Assembly (NCBI GenBank): GCA_907163345.1
Contig: CAJQUN010000040.1
Location: forward strand, 248,001 to 312,000
DNA: 64,000 bases
Source: Haberlea rhodopensis
Lineage: Eukaryota; Streptophyta; Magnoliopsida; Lamiales; Gesneriaceae
Reading direction: 5' to 3'
In this document: positions 9,683-21,550 of the stretch, piece after piece
How the letters are laid out: the number at the start of each line of letters is the position of its first letter
Position numbering within the stretch: position 1 is the stretch's first letter
Made by a program: the position numbers and the translations under genes
Notes under the pieces: model-generated
Told to the model about the DNA's origin: nothing
Databases searched by the model: none
What the model saw: the letters and a program-made list of their open reading frames with translations, nothing else

Positions 9683-12056
9683 GTGTTTGGGATTCCATCC
9701 TCCTTAAATACCACACGTAGTTGCGCCATCTCTCTTCTTCCGACTAAAGACCAGTGTATATTACAAAAGCTTCTTGGTGAATACTCGGAGTTATTTCCCG
9801 AACCGCAAGGCCTGCCTCCAGCACGTTCTATGTGCCACCATATTATCCTTGAACAAGGAACGAACCCCATCGTGGTGCGCCCCTACAGATATCCATATGC
9901 ACAGAAGGATGAGATAGAACACCAGTGTGCTACCACGCTGTCCCAAGGCATTATCAGACAAAGCAATTCGCCTTTCTCGTCCCCCGTATTACTGGTAAAA
10001 AAATATGACAACTCTTGGCGCTTCTGCATCGATTACAGATCCTTGAATGCCAAGACCATCAAGGACAAGTTTTCGATCCCTGACGAACTTTTGAATGAGT
10101 TACATGGGGCTCAGTATTTCGCCAAATTGGACTTGCGTGCAGGGTACCATCAGATTCTTATGGAGACAGACATCATTCATTTCACAGCTTCAGGACACAC
10201 ATGATCATTTTGAGTTCCTCGTCATGCCGTTTGGTTAACCAACACACCGTCAACCTTCCAAGTATGATGAATTCCATCTTTAAGGATTACTTGCGCAAAT
10301 TCGTGTTGGTTTCTTTGATGACATTTTGATATATAGTCATACTTGGGATGCTCACTTACTGCACCTCTCCCTGGTGTTTAAAGTTTTGGCACAACAGCAT
10401 CTCTTTCTGAAGCGTTCCAAATGCTCGTTTGCACAGTCCAATGTTGCCTATTTAGGAAACACAGTCTCTTACAACGGGGTCGCAGTCGATGAGGATAAAA
10501 TTGTGGCAATCACAAAGTGACCACAACCAATGACTCCCCGCGCACTTCGTGGATTCCTAGGTTTAACCGGCTATTATCGCAAGTACATGAGAAATTATGG
10601 AAGTACGGCAGCCCCTCTCACCTCACTGCTTTGCAAAAATTCATTTGTTTGGTCCGAGGGTGCAACATATGCCTTTGAGGCCCTCAAATTCGCCCTCACA
10701 TCAACCCCGGTGCTCGCCTTGCCAGATTTCTCCACTCATTTTTATAATCGAATGTGATGCCTCCGATTCCGGGATTGGCGCAGTACTCCAACAAAATGAC
10801 CGCCCAATTGCCTTCTACTGTCAGGCACTGGCTCAACGTCACCGTAACCTGCCTGCATATGAAATTGAGCTGATTGGTCTCGCCAAAGCTGTTCAACACT
10901 GGCATCCTTATTTTTGAGGCAACTCATTCATTGTAAGGACCGACTACTACAGTTCGAAATTCCTTCTTGAACAACGCAATTCTACGTCACCACAGCAGCG
11001 ATGGATAAGCAAGTTGTTGGGGTATGATTTCAGTGTGGAATATAAGGCCGGTAAATCAAATGTGGTGGCAGATGCTCTATCCAGACAGCAAGAAGATACG
11101 AGACCTTGGTCCACATTCAGTGTGACGTTCTGCAGGCAATCCGCCTGGAAATCACTGAAATCATACCCCAATAACTTGCTTATCCAAATTGTGACGGTTT
11201 GAAATTCCTTCTTGAACAACGCTCACAAGTTCCTTTTGGAAGGAGCTCTTTCTCTTACACGGCACCAAGCTATGTTTCAGCTCTGCTTATCATCCGCAAT
11301 CAGATGGTCAAACGGACGTTGTTAATAAAGTAATTCAAATGTATCTGAGATGCTTCACGAGTGAACACCCAAAGCGCTGGATGAATTGGTTGTCTTGGGC
11401 CAAATATTGCTACAATACAAGTTTTCATTCACCATTGCGGGCTACTCCATTCAAAGTGTTCTATTGCAGACCTCCCCCATGCATAAGTGCTTATTGTCCC
11501 GGATTAAGCTAGCTTGCCGCACTGGATTTGGAACTCCAGGACCGTGATAAGATGATGAACGACCTTCGACATCGTCTCATAGAGGCGCAGAACACTATGA
11601 AGCAGCGCTATGAAGCTTCTCATTTGGGAGTTACATTTCTCGGTGGATGACTTGGTGCTCTTACGTCTTCAGTCATATCGCCAGGTGAGCCTGGCTACGC
11701 GACGCAATAAGAAGCTAGCACCCCGTTTCTTTGGGCCATTTCGAATGATGGAATGCATTGGATCTACAGCCTACAAGTTAGACCTCTCTCCGTCAGCACG
11801 ACTACACCCAGTCTTTATGTCTCTGTTTTAAAAAAATTCACGGGTAAATGTCTCGGCTCTCTATCACTGCCACCGAATGACTACCCGGAGTTCTGTCCTG
11901 TTCCTCAGGCCATTTTAGACCACCAAGGGCTTCCAAAAGTTCTCGTTCACTGGGCGGGCCTTTCACCTGCGGAATCATCCTAGGAATTTGCTGCCTCCAT
12001 TGCTAATAGATTTCCCAGCTTCGTATTGGAGGACAAACACGAGTCTGAAGGGAGGG
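9683..12056 (+). pseudogene. Degenerate Reina-type pol (RT, RNase H, integrase tail, chromodomain)
   Basis: Pieces in several frames give the order of a chromovirus pol. 9683-10200: reverse transcriptase fingers and palm (FCIDYRSLNAKTIKDKFSIP, LDLRAGYHQI). About 10312-10345: the catalytic FFDDILIYS box. 10530-10757: GFLGLTGYYRKY and thumb. 10730-10917: RNase H with IECDASDSGIGAVLQQ. 11014-11110: GKSNVVADALSRQQ. At about 11200 the sequence jumps into the integrase core near SAYHPQSDGQTD, so the zinc-binding domain and the first catalytic Asp residues are deleted. 11610-11830 encodes the integrase C-terminal barrel. 11880-12050 is a chromodomain (VLVHWAGLSPAES, then a stop where Trp is expected). 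At least six frameshifts or stops are visible. Chromodomains direct integration to chromatin, but nothing here can be functional. Confidence 0.85.
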
Positions 12057-12059
12057 CAA

Positions 12060-12469
12060 TGTTATGCACATAGATTCTTCATCCGAGAATAAGATTAGCA
12101 GTGATAAGGTGTACAAGCGTAACACATGGGAAACACCGCAACAAAGATTGAGATAAAGACCCTTTAAGAAGATTAGGATTTGGTTTATCTCTTAGGATTG
12201 GGTTTATTTATTAGGATTCTTTTGGAATTTTTGGTTTGTATAAATACTAGTTGATTCAGCATAATATTAAGTTTTGAGTTTTAAGATTTATCCAAAGGTT
12301 ACTGCCTTCGTGCCCTCAATCAGCAACACTCTTGACCATTCTTATTTCCAAACACACAAGACATTCATACAGTAACCATACATAGGGAAGACAATTCGAA
12401 CCATGGAATACACTCAGGAAACTATCAATCCCCTCCATCGTCCCATAACTCGATCCTGCAATCGTAACA
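12060..12469 (+). repeat. 3' LTR of the Reina-type element
   Basis: It starts TGTTATGCACATAG directly after the polypurine tract and ends ATCGTAACA before the ATAGG TSD. It is about 30 bp shorter than the 5' LTR because of small deletions in the GATTTGGTTTATC-like repeats. Confidence 0.9.
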
Positions 12470-12474
12470 ATAGG

Positions 12475-13022
12475 TAGCAACAAATCCTCTCCACTTGTTT
12501 ACGGTGACAGAACAACAATTTCCATCACAACTTTCAATACCCTTCCAGTCACCCAAAAATCAACATTAAACATGTACCAAATCAACATTCTCAACAATCA
12601 TCATCCAAGCATGACAAATAAAAAATCCAAATAAAAGTCATGATTCACCATCAAACATTTGTCATCCAAAACACAGAATAATATTTTCTAATTCTATTAC
12701 ATAAAACATCCTAAAATAACCATTGAAAAAAACCCATCAAAAGAAAATTCTGTAACCAATTCATACAACAAGACTTTTCAACAAAATGTTCATGGGAAGG
12801 CAACTGCATAAGGTCATCATCCTGGGGTGTGGAGAAGGGGCAACGAGGGGGCTAGATGAATGCCCTCTCCATGAGATACCTAATCAGTGCTCCCAAAGCA
12901 TTCAAATTAAGCTCGTAATTTAAAGATCCTTTGCAATTTATAACTTTCTACGTATTTGAATCATTAATAATTATAAAAATCACATAATTTGCTGTAAAAA
13001 TTGGTGTAACCAATATATTTAT

Positions 13023-13071
<49 letters not shown>

Positions 13072-14260
13072 TTCTAAAAATAAGAACAAAGAAAAGTTCT
13101 TTTTGCACTTTTAAAGTGTAAGGTAAAAGGTCTTTTCTTAACACAAACGGTAATTTAATTTGTATCAGATCTTGACATGGTAGTTTGACAATTCTATAAA
13201 TGCGCTTCCTAGAACTCCAAATAACACAGCGTTAACAATCAAGAAAACACCAAGCCAATGAATATTATCCTAAAAACCTAATATATGAGCCCATTGATGT
13301 AGTTGCACTACCCCTCTTCTTGAAGTAAATAAAGCATGAAAGAATAAATGTCAACAGAATTACCTTCGTTTTAAATGGTCTCGGGAGGTCGTTAGATTGA
13401 GAGAAGACTGGATGCTTGCTCTTCAAAACAACATTTAATCCTTCATGTTTTTGGCATTATCGTCTCTGGACGACAAAACCTGCATTAGTGGCAAATTCTG
13501 GTTAGTTATTAATAGGATAACCAAAAGAATCAATAAAAACAAATTGAACTTAGAGCAACAGCATGAAGTAGAGCAGTGAGAAGAGCACAAAGTCACCAAG
13601 CCAAAAAACTCATGAGTAAAAGGTGAACGGCTGAAAGCTAACCCATTCCCGTGTGCTTCCGTTGCTTTTATGCGGAAAAAACAAGGCAGCAGGATGCTCA
13701 TTTATTCACCATACCCTACCCAAACAATTTTATTTCTTGCAGATTCCAACCAAAATAAAGTACATATCACAATGTGACACATAGAGTGGAAGAATGTCTT
13801 TGTATCTAACCAAGCATCTTTATCAATCTATGCAGGGTAAATATTAAACATAGAGTAGACTCATGACAGTTTAAATGCAACAACCCTTAAAACATCAAGA
13901 TCGATATGTACCGACAAAGCCACTCTATCACAGTTTTATATGATAGTCAAAACCATTTTTTACATCCATATATTGGGGCTTTGTAAAAAGTCCTATAACT
14001 GGTAACAGAGTTGCTGTAAATTCAAAATATGGAATATCTTTTGAGATGATTTCATCATTTTAGTGAGAACAATGGTTAACATTGAACTTAATTAGTGCTG
14101 ATACCAATAAATTTTAACTCCAAATTCTCAGTAGTAGCAGCAAATGGTTCTGAATGCAAGACTGAAGAAATATTCTTAGAAACAATCCCTACATAGACAA
14201 ACCAAAATAAATTTGTACGTTTGAGTTGTTATCATAATCATAAAATGAGACGAGAACATG
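12475..14260. other. Intergenic AT-rich region with an (AAT)n microsatellite
   Basis: No gene or RNA was recognised. An (AAT)~14 microsatellite runs from about 13029 to 13070. The 88-codon open frame on the minus strand at 13435-13701 shows no family features. The stretch may be the old flank shared with 8446-9094 before the Reina insertion. Confidence 0.55.
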
Positions 14261-14265
14261 AAAAA

Positions 14266-16004
14266 TGTGGGACCCAACTCGGGACATATTAATTTATCCT
14301 TTATCTGGTACCACAATCTATTCATAAATATATAAATATAAATTTTTAGGATTTACTTATGTATAGTAAATAGGTTACTTAACAATAGTGTAAGCGTTTA
14401 TATAAACTTTTTTAACAAGTACAACTCAAAACAATTCCTAAAAAAAAGGTTCGACACTACAGCAGAATATAAAGTACTAAATACTGGTAAGCCAAAATGT
14501 TCATCATTTTTTTTTTCTAATTTTCTTCCGGTTCTGCCTCCGGTTCTCCTGTATCTGGAACTCACAAAATAACAAGGAAAAACAGAGGTTAAGTCTTTAA
14601 GGACTTAGTGAGGGAACAATAATGGTTTGTATTTTGTACTTATCAATGATGCAATGTAACAATATGACATGTAATGTAATAAAGAAATATCGCTGCATTT
14701 AAGGAAGTTATCAATGAACCATAATGATTAAAGACGTTAGGATGAATATTGTGGGCTAAAGAGGTGGCTCCCACCCGACAGTTAGGTGTAGCACTTTTCC
14801 CCACATAATCAGATATGATTTGTACGTTCATTCATTTATGAGCCAAGGTGAACCATTCTCCGGACCGTAAAACGGTGCGCGTTGTTCAGATGAACCATAT
14901 ACCCGGACTGTCATCCGTTGTTCCTTGGACTCACTTTCCGGGCCGAAGCCACGTTGTCCAGTGAACCCGGTTGTCAAGGAAATTCCTATAAACATAAAAT
15001 AAGTAATTTATAGTGATTAGGGACCCAAATACATGGTGAACATTCTTAAAGATAATTTTTGTATAAAATTTGTCCGGGTAATTTTGAATAAAACTTAAAA
15101 AATTCATAATAATTCAAGCCTTAGTCGAAAAATCATGAAACTTTCCAGAAATGCCTAAGATTAGTGCATAAACGTTCGGCAACCGGAAACTTCAAAAATC
15201 GTGGAGGCGCGTGAACGACACGGTCGGCCGTCGCTCAGGCGTCACGCGGGCTGAAATTTTCAGGGGATGATCGTCTCACTGCGATCTACAACTTTTGTTC
15301 AGAAACCGTTTTAAAATTCGCAGCCGATTTTGCCCAGATTTTGATTTTTTGGAATGATTAAGTAGGGTATTTTGGTCGCCGGAAACTTGTACGTCCGGCG
15401 ACTTTCTGGGCAAACGGCCGACGTTAATATATACTATAACATATTTTAAACAACTTTAAGTTCGCACCTAAGACTTAAAACGGAAAATAACGTATAGAAC
15501 ATGGGTGTGAACATACTACCTCAAAGTGATGTTTTCTGGGAAGAAATCCTGTGCGTTCTTCACGGTTCAGAATTTATTTAGCTATTTTAGCTAATGATTT
15601 TGCTACACCACCCACATACGTTTGTTTGTGGTTTGATAAGGAAGGTTGGGTAAAATTTTCAGATTTTTTTGGAAAGTTTTTGGTTAATTTTATGAATTTT
15701 GGCCTATTTTTGGCCTAATATTCTAACATTTTTTGCCATGTTTCTAAGGATTTTTGGAAGAATTTTATGGCTGAAAGTGATGGATTTGGAGTGTATTTAT
15801 AGGCCAAATTTGATCAGATTAGTTCATGCAAGATGACATTTGTCATGGTCAAAATTCAATACCAACTCTTAATAGTATTATTGAGTTGATTATCATTATC
15901 ATTTTTTTTTGTATGATTATTATTATTATTATCTTTGTATTTTTATTACTATTACTACTATTTTTATTCTAAAAAAAATAAAATAAAAATAAAAAGGGTG
16001 TTAC
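14266..16004 (-). mobile_element. Probable solo LTR of a Ty3/gypsy element
   Basis: A 1739-bp segment starts TGTGGGACCC and ends GGGTGTTACA on the plus strand. It is flanked by AAAAA on both sides (14261-14265 and 16005-16009), a possible 5-bp TSD, though low in complexity. Read on the minus strand it begins TGTAACACCC and has a good TATA box (TATAAATAC, 15793-15801) followed by a leader-like region, so the LTR probably reads on the minus strand. No PBS, polypurine tract or coding sequence adjoins it. This fits a solo LTR formed by LTR-LTR recombination. An (ATT)n tract lies near 15918-15935. Confidence 0.62.
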
Positions 16005-16009
16005 AAAAA

Positions 16010-16552
16010 ACCTTTCTTAAGCAATTCATCCACTGTTCTAGAAAATAAACCTACACATCAATAGGTGAGCTAACAGCGATAAAGATTTAAAAACAAAACT
16101 GAAAATGAGAAAAGTATCCATCGTATGCGCACGGCTGAAACATTATTTACCTTTTCATAGTATGCGTGTGCACACGAAGCTCATTGATGTAATTTTGATG
16201 TTCACCACTCTGGCTATGAGTTAAAAAAAGCAACCCGTAAACACATTTTCTAACTACTTGATTGGGCCAAGTGCAAACTAGAATGTGGATAGATAGAAAA
16301 AAAAAAGTAAAGAAGAAAATGTTCCAAAATGATGGAAAGAGGAGCTCAATGTCCACATGTCAGGTTGAAGAACTACTTCAGATGACAAAAAGAAACATGA
16401 TGGACAGTGGCGGCCGAAAACTTAACTGATCCTAAGAGCTACTACGAGGAAAGATAGGGAAACTCCTTGTGCTAGTCTGCTTCTGCTTCTGGAAAACCTC
16501 ATCTTTGCAAGCCTTTTCTTGGAGACTCCCAAGTATTTAACCAAGATTAAGA
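16010..16552. other. 3' flank of the PPR pseudogene, no other gene seen
   Basis: AT-rich sequence lies between the solo LTR and the stop codon of the PPR pseudogene. On the minus strand it would be the 3' untranslated and downstream region. Open frames here have no recognisable features. Confidence 0.45.
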
Positions 16553-18060
16553 TCAAACCAAGTCATTATAAAGGTGCTCGTCTATGTCCGGAATGAATCC
16601 CTTTTCCACCATTTCCTCCTTAATCATATCATAGGTTGTCCGATTAGGAACCAATCCTTTCTCCAACATTTCATTAAGAAATCTATTTGCTTCTTCCAGA
16701 ATGCCATTCCGACAGAAATCCTTGATCAACACATTATATGTCACAACATTTGGCCGTTTTCCTTCTTTTCCATTCTTTTCATCATAGTCAATGCTGCTAT
16801 ACGGTTTCCTTGGCAGCAATAACCATCATTGTATGTTACATGAGTGGGGTTCAACCCCTTTTGAGACATCTCATCAAGAAGCCTGACTCCATTCCTGGTT
16901 TGTCCTATCTTACACATTGCATTTATTCTTATGTTGCAGGTGACTACATCAGCTTTCAAACCCTTTTTCTCCATTTCGTACAGAAGCTTATTTGCTTCTT
17001 CAATATTTCCTCCCCAAAAATAACCACCAATTAAGCTTATATTATAGGTTGAAACATTAGGAAATACCATTATCTCTAACATCATATTGTACGTAGAAGA
17101 TGTTTCTTCCACTTTGCCAGCTTTGCAGTAGGCATCAATCAGAGTATTAAATGTCAGTACATTGACTACAATCCCTTTCTTCACAATCTCATCAAAGAAT
17201 TCTCTAGTTTCCCTCAACATTTGTTTTTAGCAAGCCCATTAATTATTGCATTATAAGTTGCAGAATTTGGCTCCAAATCTGATTTTACCTTATCTTCTTT
17301 CAACGCCATTGCTTCATCAATTTTTCCACCGACGCATAATCCATTAATCAGTGTATTATATGTGATTGTGCTTGGATTCAAACCTTGTTCTTTCAATTCC
17401 TTAAATAGTTTAATACCCGAAACCACATTACCATCCTTGCAAAACCCATCAATGAGAATGTTATACGTGATCACATTGGGGAGGACCCTACTCTCCATCA
17501 TCTCCTTAAACAGCATATTGGCTTTATGCAATTTCCCCATCCCACCTCTCTTACAGTACCCATCAATCAAGGTATTATAAGTAACCATTTGGTACTACCT
17601 GCCAAACCTTCATATCCTCCACCATGTCTCGTGCTTTGTTCAACTTACCTGCCTTGCACAACCCATTAATAACTGTGTTAAATGTGATCAGATTCATTTC
17701 AATTCTTCTCCTGATCATCTCCTTGTAAACAAACTCCAAGCTCCCTATTCTACACTCCTTAGCCAGCATACCTAGCAATGAGTTACACGAAAGCACTGAA
17801 AACTTAAACCCATAAATCACCAGCCCTCTTAAAAGACTCCAAGGCCATATCAAGCTTCATGTTGTTCACGTAAGATGCCATCAATATATCAAAAATGATA
17901 TGGTTAGAACAAAAATTATCGCTGAAAGAATGAAGAAATTGAGGGAGCTTTTTCATGTTTCACAAGTTTATGCAATAAAGCTCGAATCTTTGGATACTTT
18001 CCCTCATTTGCTAGAGAAATAAAGTGCTTGACGCAGTTCTCAAGGGAGCTGTCCTGGAAA
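16553..18060 (-). pseudogene. P-class pentatricopeptide repeat protein pseudogene (At1g09820-like)
   Basis: On the minus strand, four overlapping frames (17853-17575, 17588-17214, 17220-16741, 16819-16553) join into a P-class PPR array of about ten 35-residue repeats. Repeats are marked by VTYNTLIDGYCKRGG, ITYNILIDGFCKDGN, ITYNTLINGLCVGGKIDEA, LTFNTLIDAYCKAGKVEE and NVVTYNVLIKDFCRNGILEEA. The C-terminal EMLEKGLVPNRTTYDMIKEE followed by MVEKGFIPDIDEHLYN matches, from memory, Arabidopsis At1g09820. Such proteins bind organellar RNA in plastids or mitochondria. Small indels break the frame near 17588, 17217 and 16790, and one repeat has lost residues near 16845. Upstream, LENCVKHFISLANEGKYPKI at about 18050-17990 is the start of the conserved region, also frameshifted. 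The usual N-terminal targeting part was not found. Confidence 0.85.
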
Positions 18061-18889
18061 TTATACTGGAATATACAAATGCAAACAACACTGTTAGAGC
18101 ATACAAAACGAAAAAAAGATAAATGAATGCAGAAACAATAGGCAAAATGTCTTCACACAAACCACAAAAGAAGAACAGAGAAACAAAAACCCCAAGAACT
18201 AAAAATCCATCTAATTTCACCAGCGAACTTGCCAATTGTCAAATTTCCTACGTAGTATGAATATGCTTCTTTTTCTTGTTTTTATGATCATTCACACATT
18301 GATAAACTTCAAGGTTTAACAGCAAGGAGTCGAGTCTTAACTATTAAAACGCTCACAAAGAAAAATTAAATAAAAAACACTCATGTCTGATACCACCAAC
18401 TTATTGCTACTTATAAAATGACGCAAAACTACACTTGGGAAAAAAAAAATTACCATAAGGTAATTGTCGGATTTACTTTCAATAGCAAATGAAAAGTTAG
18501 GCCCCATCGAATCTCCACCCAAGGTCCGCTTAGCCTACGGGTTGGGCCCGTCGAAGCATAAAAACCTCCAGAAATTTTGAGGGATGCTATTAGTTTGATG
18601 TTGCAGAACTTGTACCAACGGAGGCGGGGGCCATTATCGGTGGCGGGAGGGAATGCTGAGGGAAATCAACATGGTCGAAGCTTTCGAGTCCCCGCCCCAT
18701 CCCAACTAGTTGTAACAGTTGCTCAAAACAATGAAAAAACATCCATTGATGGGTAATGTGATCTGCGAAGCTTTGTACCTTGTGAGCGATGAAGCTTCTG
18801 TTCATTTTAAAACCTCAAGACAATTTTATTTTTTCAAAATTCTTAACAGCAAATTGGGTATAAATCCATTTTCATTTTACATTTTATGA
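18061..18889. other. Intergenic region with one small unrecognised open frame
   Basis: A 71-codon frame on the minus strand (18805-18590) starts MNRSFIAHKVQSF in a reasonable plant start context (AAAATGAA). I recognise no family and its status is open. The rest is AT-rich. TCGGTACCCA at 18890-18899 is the left TSD of the MULE. Confidence 0.4.
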
Positions 18890-18899
18890 TCGGTACCCA

Positions 18900-19132
18900 G
18901 GGTTTTTTAACAAATTAATCGAGAAAAAAAAAAAATTAACAAAATATCCGAATTTGAAATTCGTTTTTAAAATGACCCAAAACGCCATCTCAGATGGCGC
19001 CTTCATGTAAAGGCGCCATCTGAGATGGCGGCTTTGTTTATCTGAAAAAAAATAATTGAAGGCGCCATCTTGGATGGCGCCTTCAGATTAAAAAATAATT
19101 TTTTTATGAAGGCGCCATCCAAGATGGCCCCT
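18900..19132 (+). repeat. Left TIR of the MULE with four palindromes
   Basis: It opens GGGTTTTTTAACAAATTAAT and contains AATATCCGAATTTGAAATTC, which the right end has in inverted orientation. Four hairpin-type palindromes follow: CGCCATCT-C-AGATGGCG (~18989), CGCCATCT-G-AGATGGCG (~19014), GGCGCCATC-TTG-GATGGCGCC (~19062) and a near-perfect one (~19112). Confidence 0.92.
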
Positions 19133-19135
19133 TCA

Positions 19136-19303
19136 GTATAAAATAAATCGCCGACCCTCTTCTTCTTCCTCACTTCTCGTCGCCTTTTCTGAATAATTTC
19201 TTCCTCCTCATCGCAAATCTCTGAATATTCTTGTGCAAAAATTAAAAAATCATCGTGATTTATCATTTCTGGAGCTTGCTTGTTCAACATTTTTGAATTT
19301 CAG
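19136..19303 (+). promoter_or_regulatory. Putative promoter and untranslated first exon of the PMD gene
   Basis: TATAAAATAA near 19136 lies just inside the left TIR. A pyrimidine-rich leader follows (CTTCTTCTTCCTC). A GT donor after TTTCAG at 19304 pairs with an acceptor ending at 19624 (TATTTCAG), two bases before the start codon. This suggests a 321-bp intron in the 5' untranslated region, containing a GC-rich CGGCGG cluster near 19495-19530. Confidence 0.6.
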
Positions 19304-19625
19304 GTAACATTACAAGTTTGAATCGAAATTTTTGAAAGTTGTAAAATTTGAAATATGTTGTTGGTTGTTTTTAAATTTTGTTGTTTGGTAGTTTTTATTG
19401 AAAAATTAGTTATAGTTTCGAGATAATGGCAAACCGTCGGATGATTTACAATTTTTTTAGTTTTTGCCGGAAATTTGTACTCCGGCAGGCTGGGCGGCGG
19501 CGGCACGGCGTCGGCGGCGGCGGCGGCGCTCCGGCCCAGGCGGCCGTGTTGTCACCGGTAGGGGCGGGTGGTGGTTGCCATGTTGATATTTTGTTATATT
19601 GATATTTATTGTGTAATATTTCAGG

Positions 19626-21371
19626 ATGGATTTACAAAGAGGACTAGGACCGATTGACAGTCATCTGCTATCATTGCAGTCAGGTCATCGATCTGAAGTT
19701 GTTTGGGCAGGTGATATTGATTCTACACTTCGAGGCAGAAACCCTGATAAGTATTTTTGGGATCTTTGCCCCCTAAATACTCGTGTTGCGAGTTTGTTGG
19801 ACAGTTTTGGTTTTTATGGTGTTTATAGGTCTGGTAGAATTACACTTGACTTTCACCTCATCACGGCTTTAGCTGAGAGATGGCGTCGTGAAACACATAC
19901 TTTCCATCTTAGATCCGGAGAGGCGACCATCACACTACAAGACATTGCAGTTATATGGGCATTGCCAGTAGATGGTAACGTAGTATCCGGTACTGATTAT
20001 GATAGGAGTATACCTGACTGGCAAGCATATTGCCATATGCTTTTGGGATTTATACCGGATACTGCACACTTTAAAGGTGCAAAGTTATTTTTATCTGCAA
20101 TAAACAATCATTTGGTGAATAATGCTCTTACTGAGCACAGTACGGAAGAAGATGTAGTCCGTTATACTCGGGGCTGTGTGTTATTGATGTTTGGTGGAAT
20201 TTTGTTTCCTTATTCGTCCGGCAATACTGTAAAGTTATTATATTTACATATGATAGAGAATATTCATTTAGTTGGTAATTATAGTTGGGGGAGTGCCGTA
20301 TTGGCATACTTGTACCGTGAGTTATGCACTTCCTCGATGAGAGGGAAAAAAGTGATCGGTGGTGCATTACAGGTCGTATAGGTAAACTTTACATTAACAC
20401 TTTTCAAATGTTTGAAATATTATTGTCGTCATAATAACTGATATTATTCCTGATAATATTTTAGATTTGGGCATGGTCAAGATTACCTGGTTTAACTCCT
20501 CAACTGGGTGATGCTAGATTCGACACTGGCCCAATAATTATCAATGAGGAGAATATCTTACATGCTGCTCCATATGGTGCAAGGTAATAATGTTTTTATG
20601 TTTTGTGCTATTTTATATGTTTAAATATATTTATAGATTTTGTAATTGTGTTTTTTTCAGGTGGACATGCCATTTAAGGTTCACGGAAACAGGGAGGCAT
20701 TCTGTACGTATCATTAGGGACATTCTTGATGAGCAGCCATCAACTCAAGTAAGCAGTATATTAGTTGTGTTTGTTATGAAAGTTAATAATGTTGTTTATA
20801 TTATTTTAATTCAATTTTGTATTTGTAGTTTAATTGGCAGCCATACCCTGATGAGTGTACTGAGCATCTGAGCCACCAGTTATGGACATATGCCGGCCCA
20901 TTAATTTGTTATGAAATTGTTGAGATGCACCGTCCTGATAGGGTTCTTCGTCAATTTGGAATGCTCCAAGACATCCCCACAGATCCACAATCAAGGGATG
21001 ATAAATTGTATTCTGTTGATCGAAGAGGAAGTATGAACAAGGATTGGAGTGCACATCATATTGGATACGTACAGAAATGGGAGATGGCAAGTGATTTATG
21101 TGTGGACAGACCACTATATTGTGCAGTAGTGGTTGTATATAGTGAGTGGTATGACCGAGTCACCCGCAGATATATTGGCCATCAAAGGCAATTTGTACAG
21201 ACCGGATACCAACATGGTGACGGCCCAGCGTGGCATCATGTGGTAAGTAAATATATTCAAAATTTGTTTTGTAGAATATGTCATATGGATTTATAGATTG
21301 AACATGTAATTATTGTTATTCACTTTTCATCATAGGGCAATAGCGCAGGATGTGATGCAAGTGGCTCGTGA
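19626..21371 (+). CDS. Plant mobile domain (PMD, MAIN/MAIL-type) protein inside the MULE
   Basis: Exons 19626-20372, 20465-20583, 20661-20748, 20829-21242 and 21336 onward have GT-AG borders with matching phases through exon 4. Exon 1 starts MDLQRGLGPIDSHLL and contains the PMD signature ETHTFHLRSGEATITLQDIA followed by IWALPVDGNVVSG. Later exons give IWAWSRLPGL, WTCHLRFTETGRHSV and YVQKWEMASDLCVDRP. The PMD family (PF10536) includes Arabidopsis MAIN and MAIL1, nuclear proteins needed for genome integrity and silencing, and many transposon-borne copies. Exons 1-4 (456 codons) have no stop. Read straight through, exon 5 stops at 21369-21371. One frame over, a Pro/Ser/Asp-rich tail with repeated AGPSTYTPI-like units stays open to 21708, so a one-base indel near the exon 5 start is likely. 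The true 3' end was lost at the junction with the transposase. Confidence 0.82.
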
Positions 21372-21550
21372 ACGACGAGACAGAAACTTCCCACCAGACG
21401 AAGAAGTTCACGAGCCTGATGAAGAACCAGTACAGTCGATCCAGACTGATATCGCAGGGCCTTCTATGTATACACCTTTCTCGACAGATGAGGCAGGTCC
21501 ATCTACGTATACACCTATACCGGCAGATGGGGCATGTCCATCTACATCTT

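Larger units (their letters stand above)
9095..12469 (+). mobile_element. Reina-type Ty3/gypsy chromovirus, internally deleted, with perfect TSD
   Basis: The element is bounded by LTRs at 9095-9535 (441 bp) and 12060-12469 (410 bp) and a perfect 5-bp TSD, ATAGG (9090-9094 and 12470-12474). A PBS (TGGCACCAGAGAC at 9538) and a polypurine tract (AAGGGAGGGCAA at 12048-12059) lie in the right places. The internal part is only about 2.5 kb. It starts just before reverse transcriptase, so gag is missing, and most of integrase is missing too. A C-terminal chromodomain remnant and the RT motif LDLRAGYHQI with preceding ELLNELHGAQYFAK assign it to the Reina clade. The LTRs differ by several indels, and the pol region has many frameshifts, so it is old and inactive. 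Confidence 0.9.

Noticed and set aside
18590..18805. Small conserved gene MNRSFIAHKV...
   Set aside because: Only start context supports it; no family recognised, so kept as a remark in the intergenic entry.
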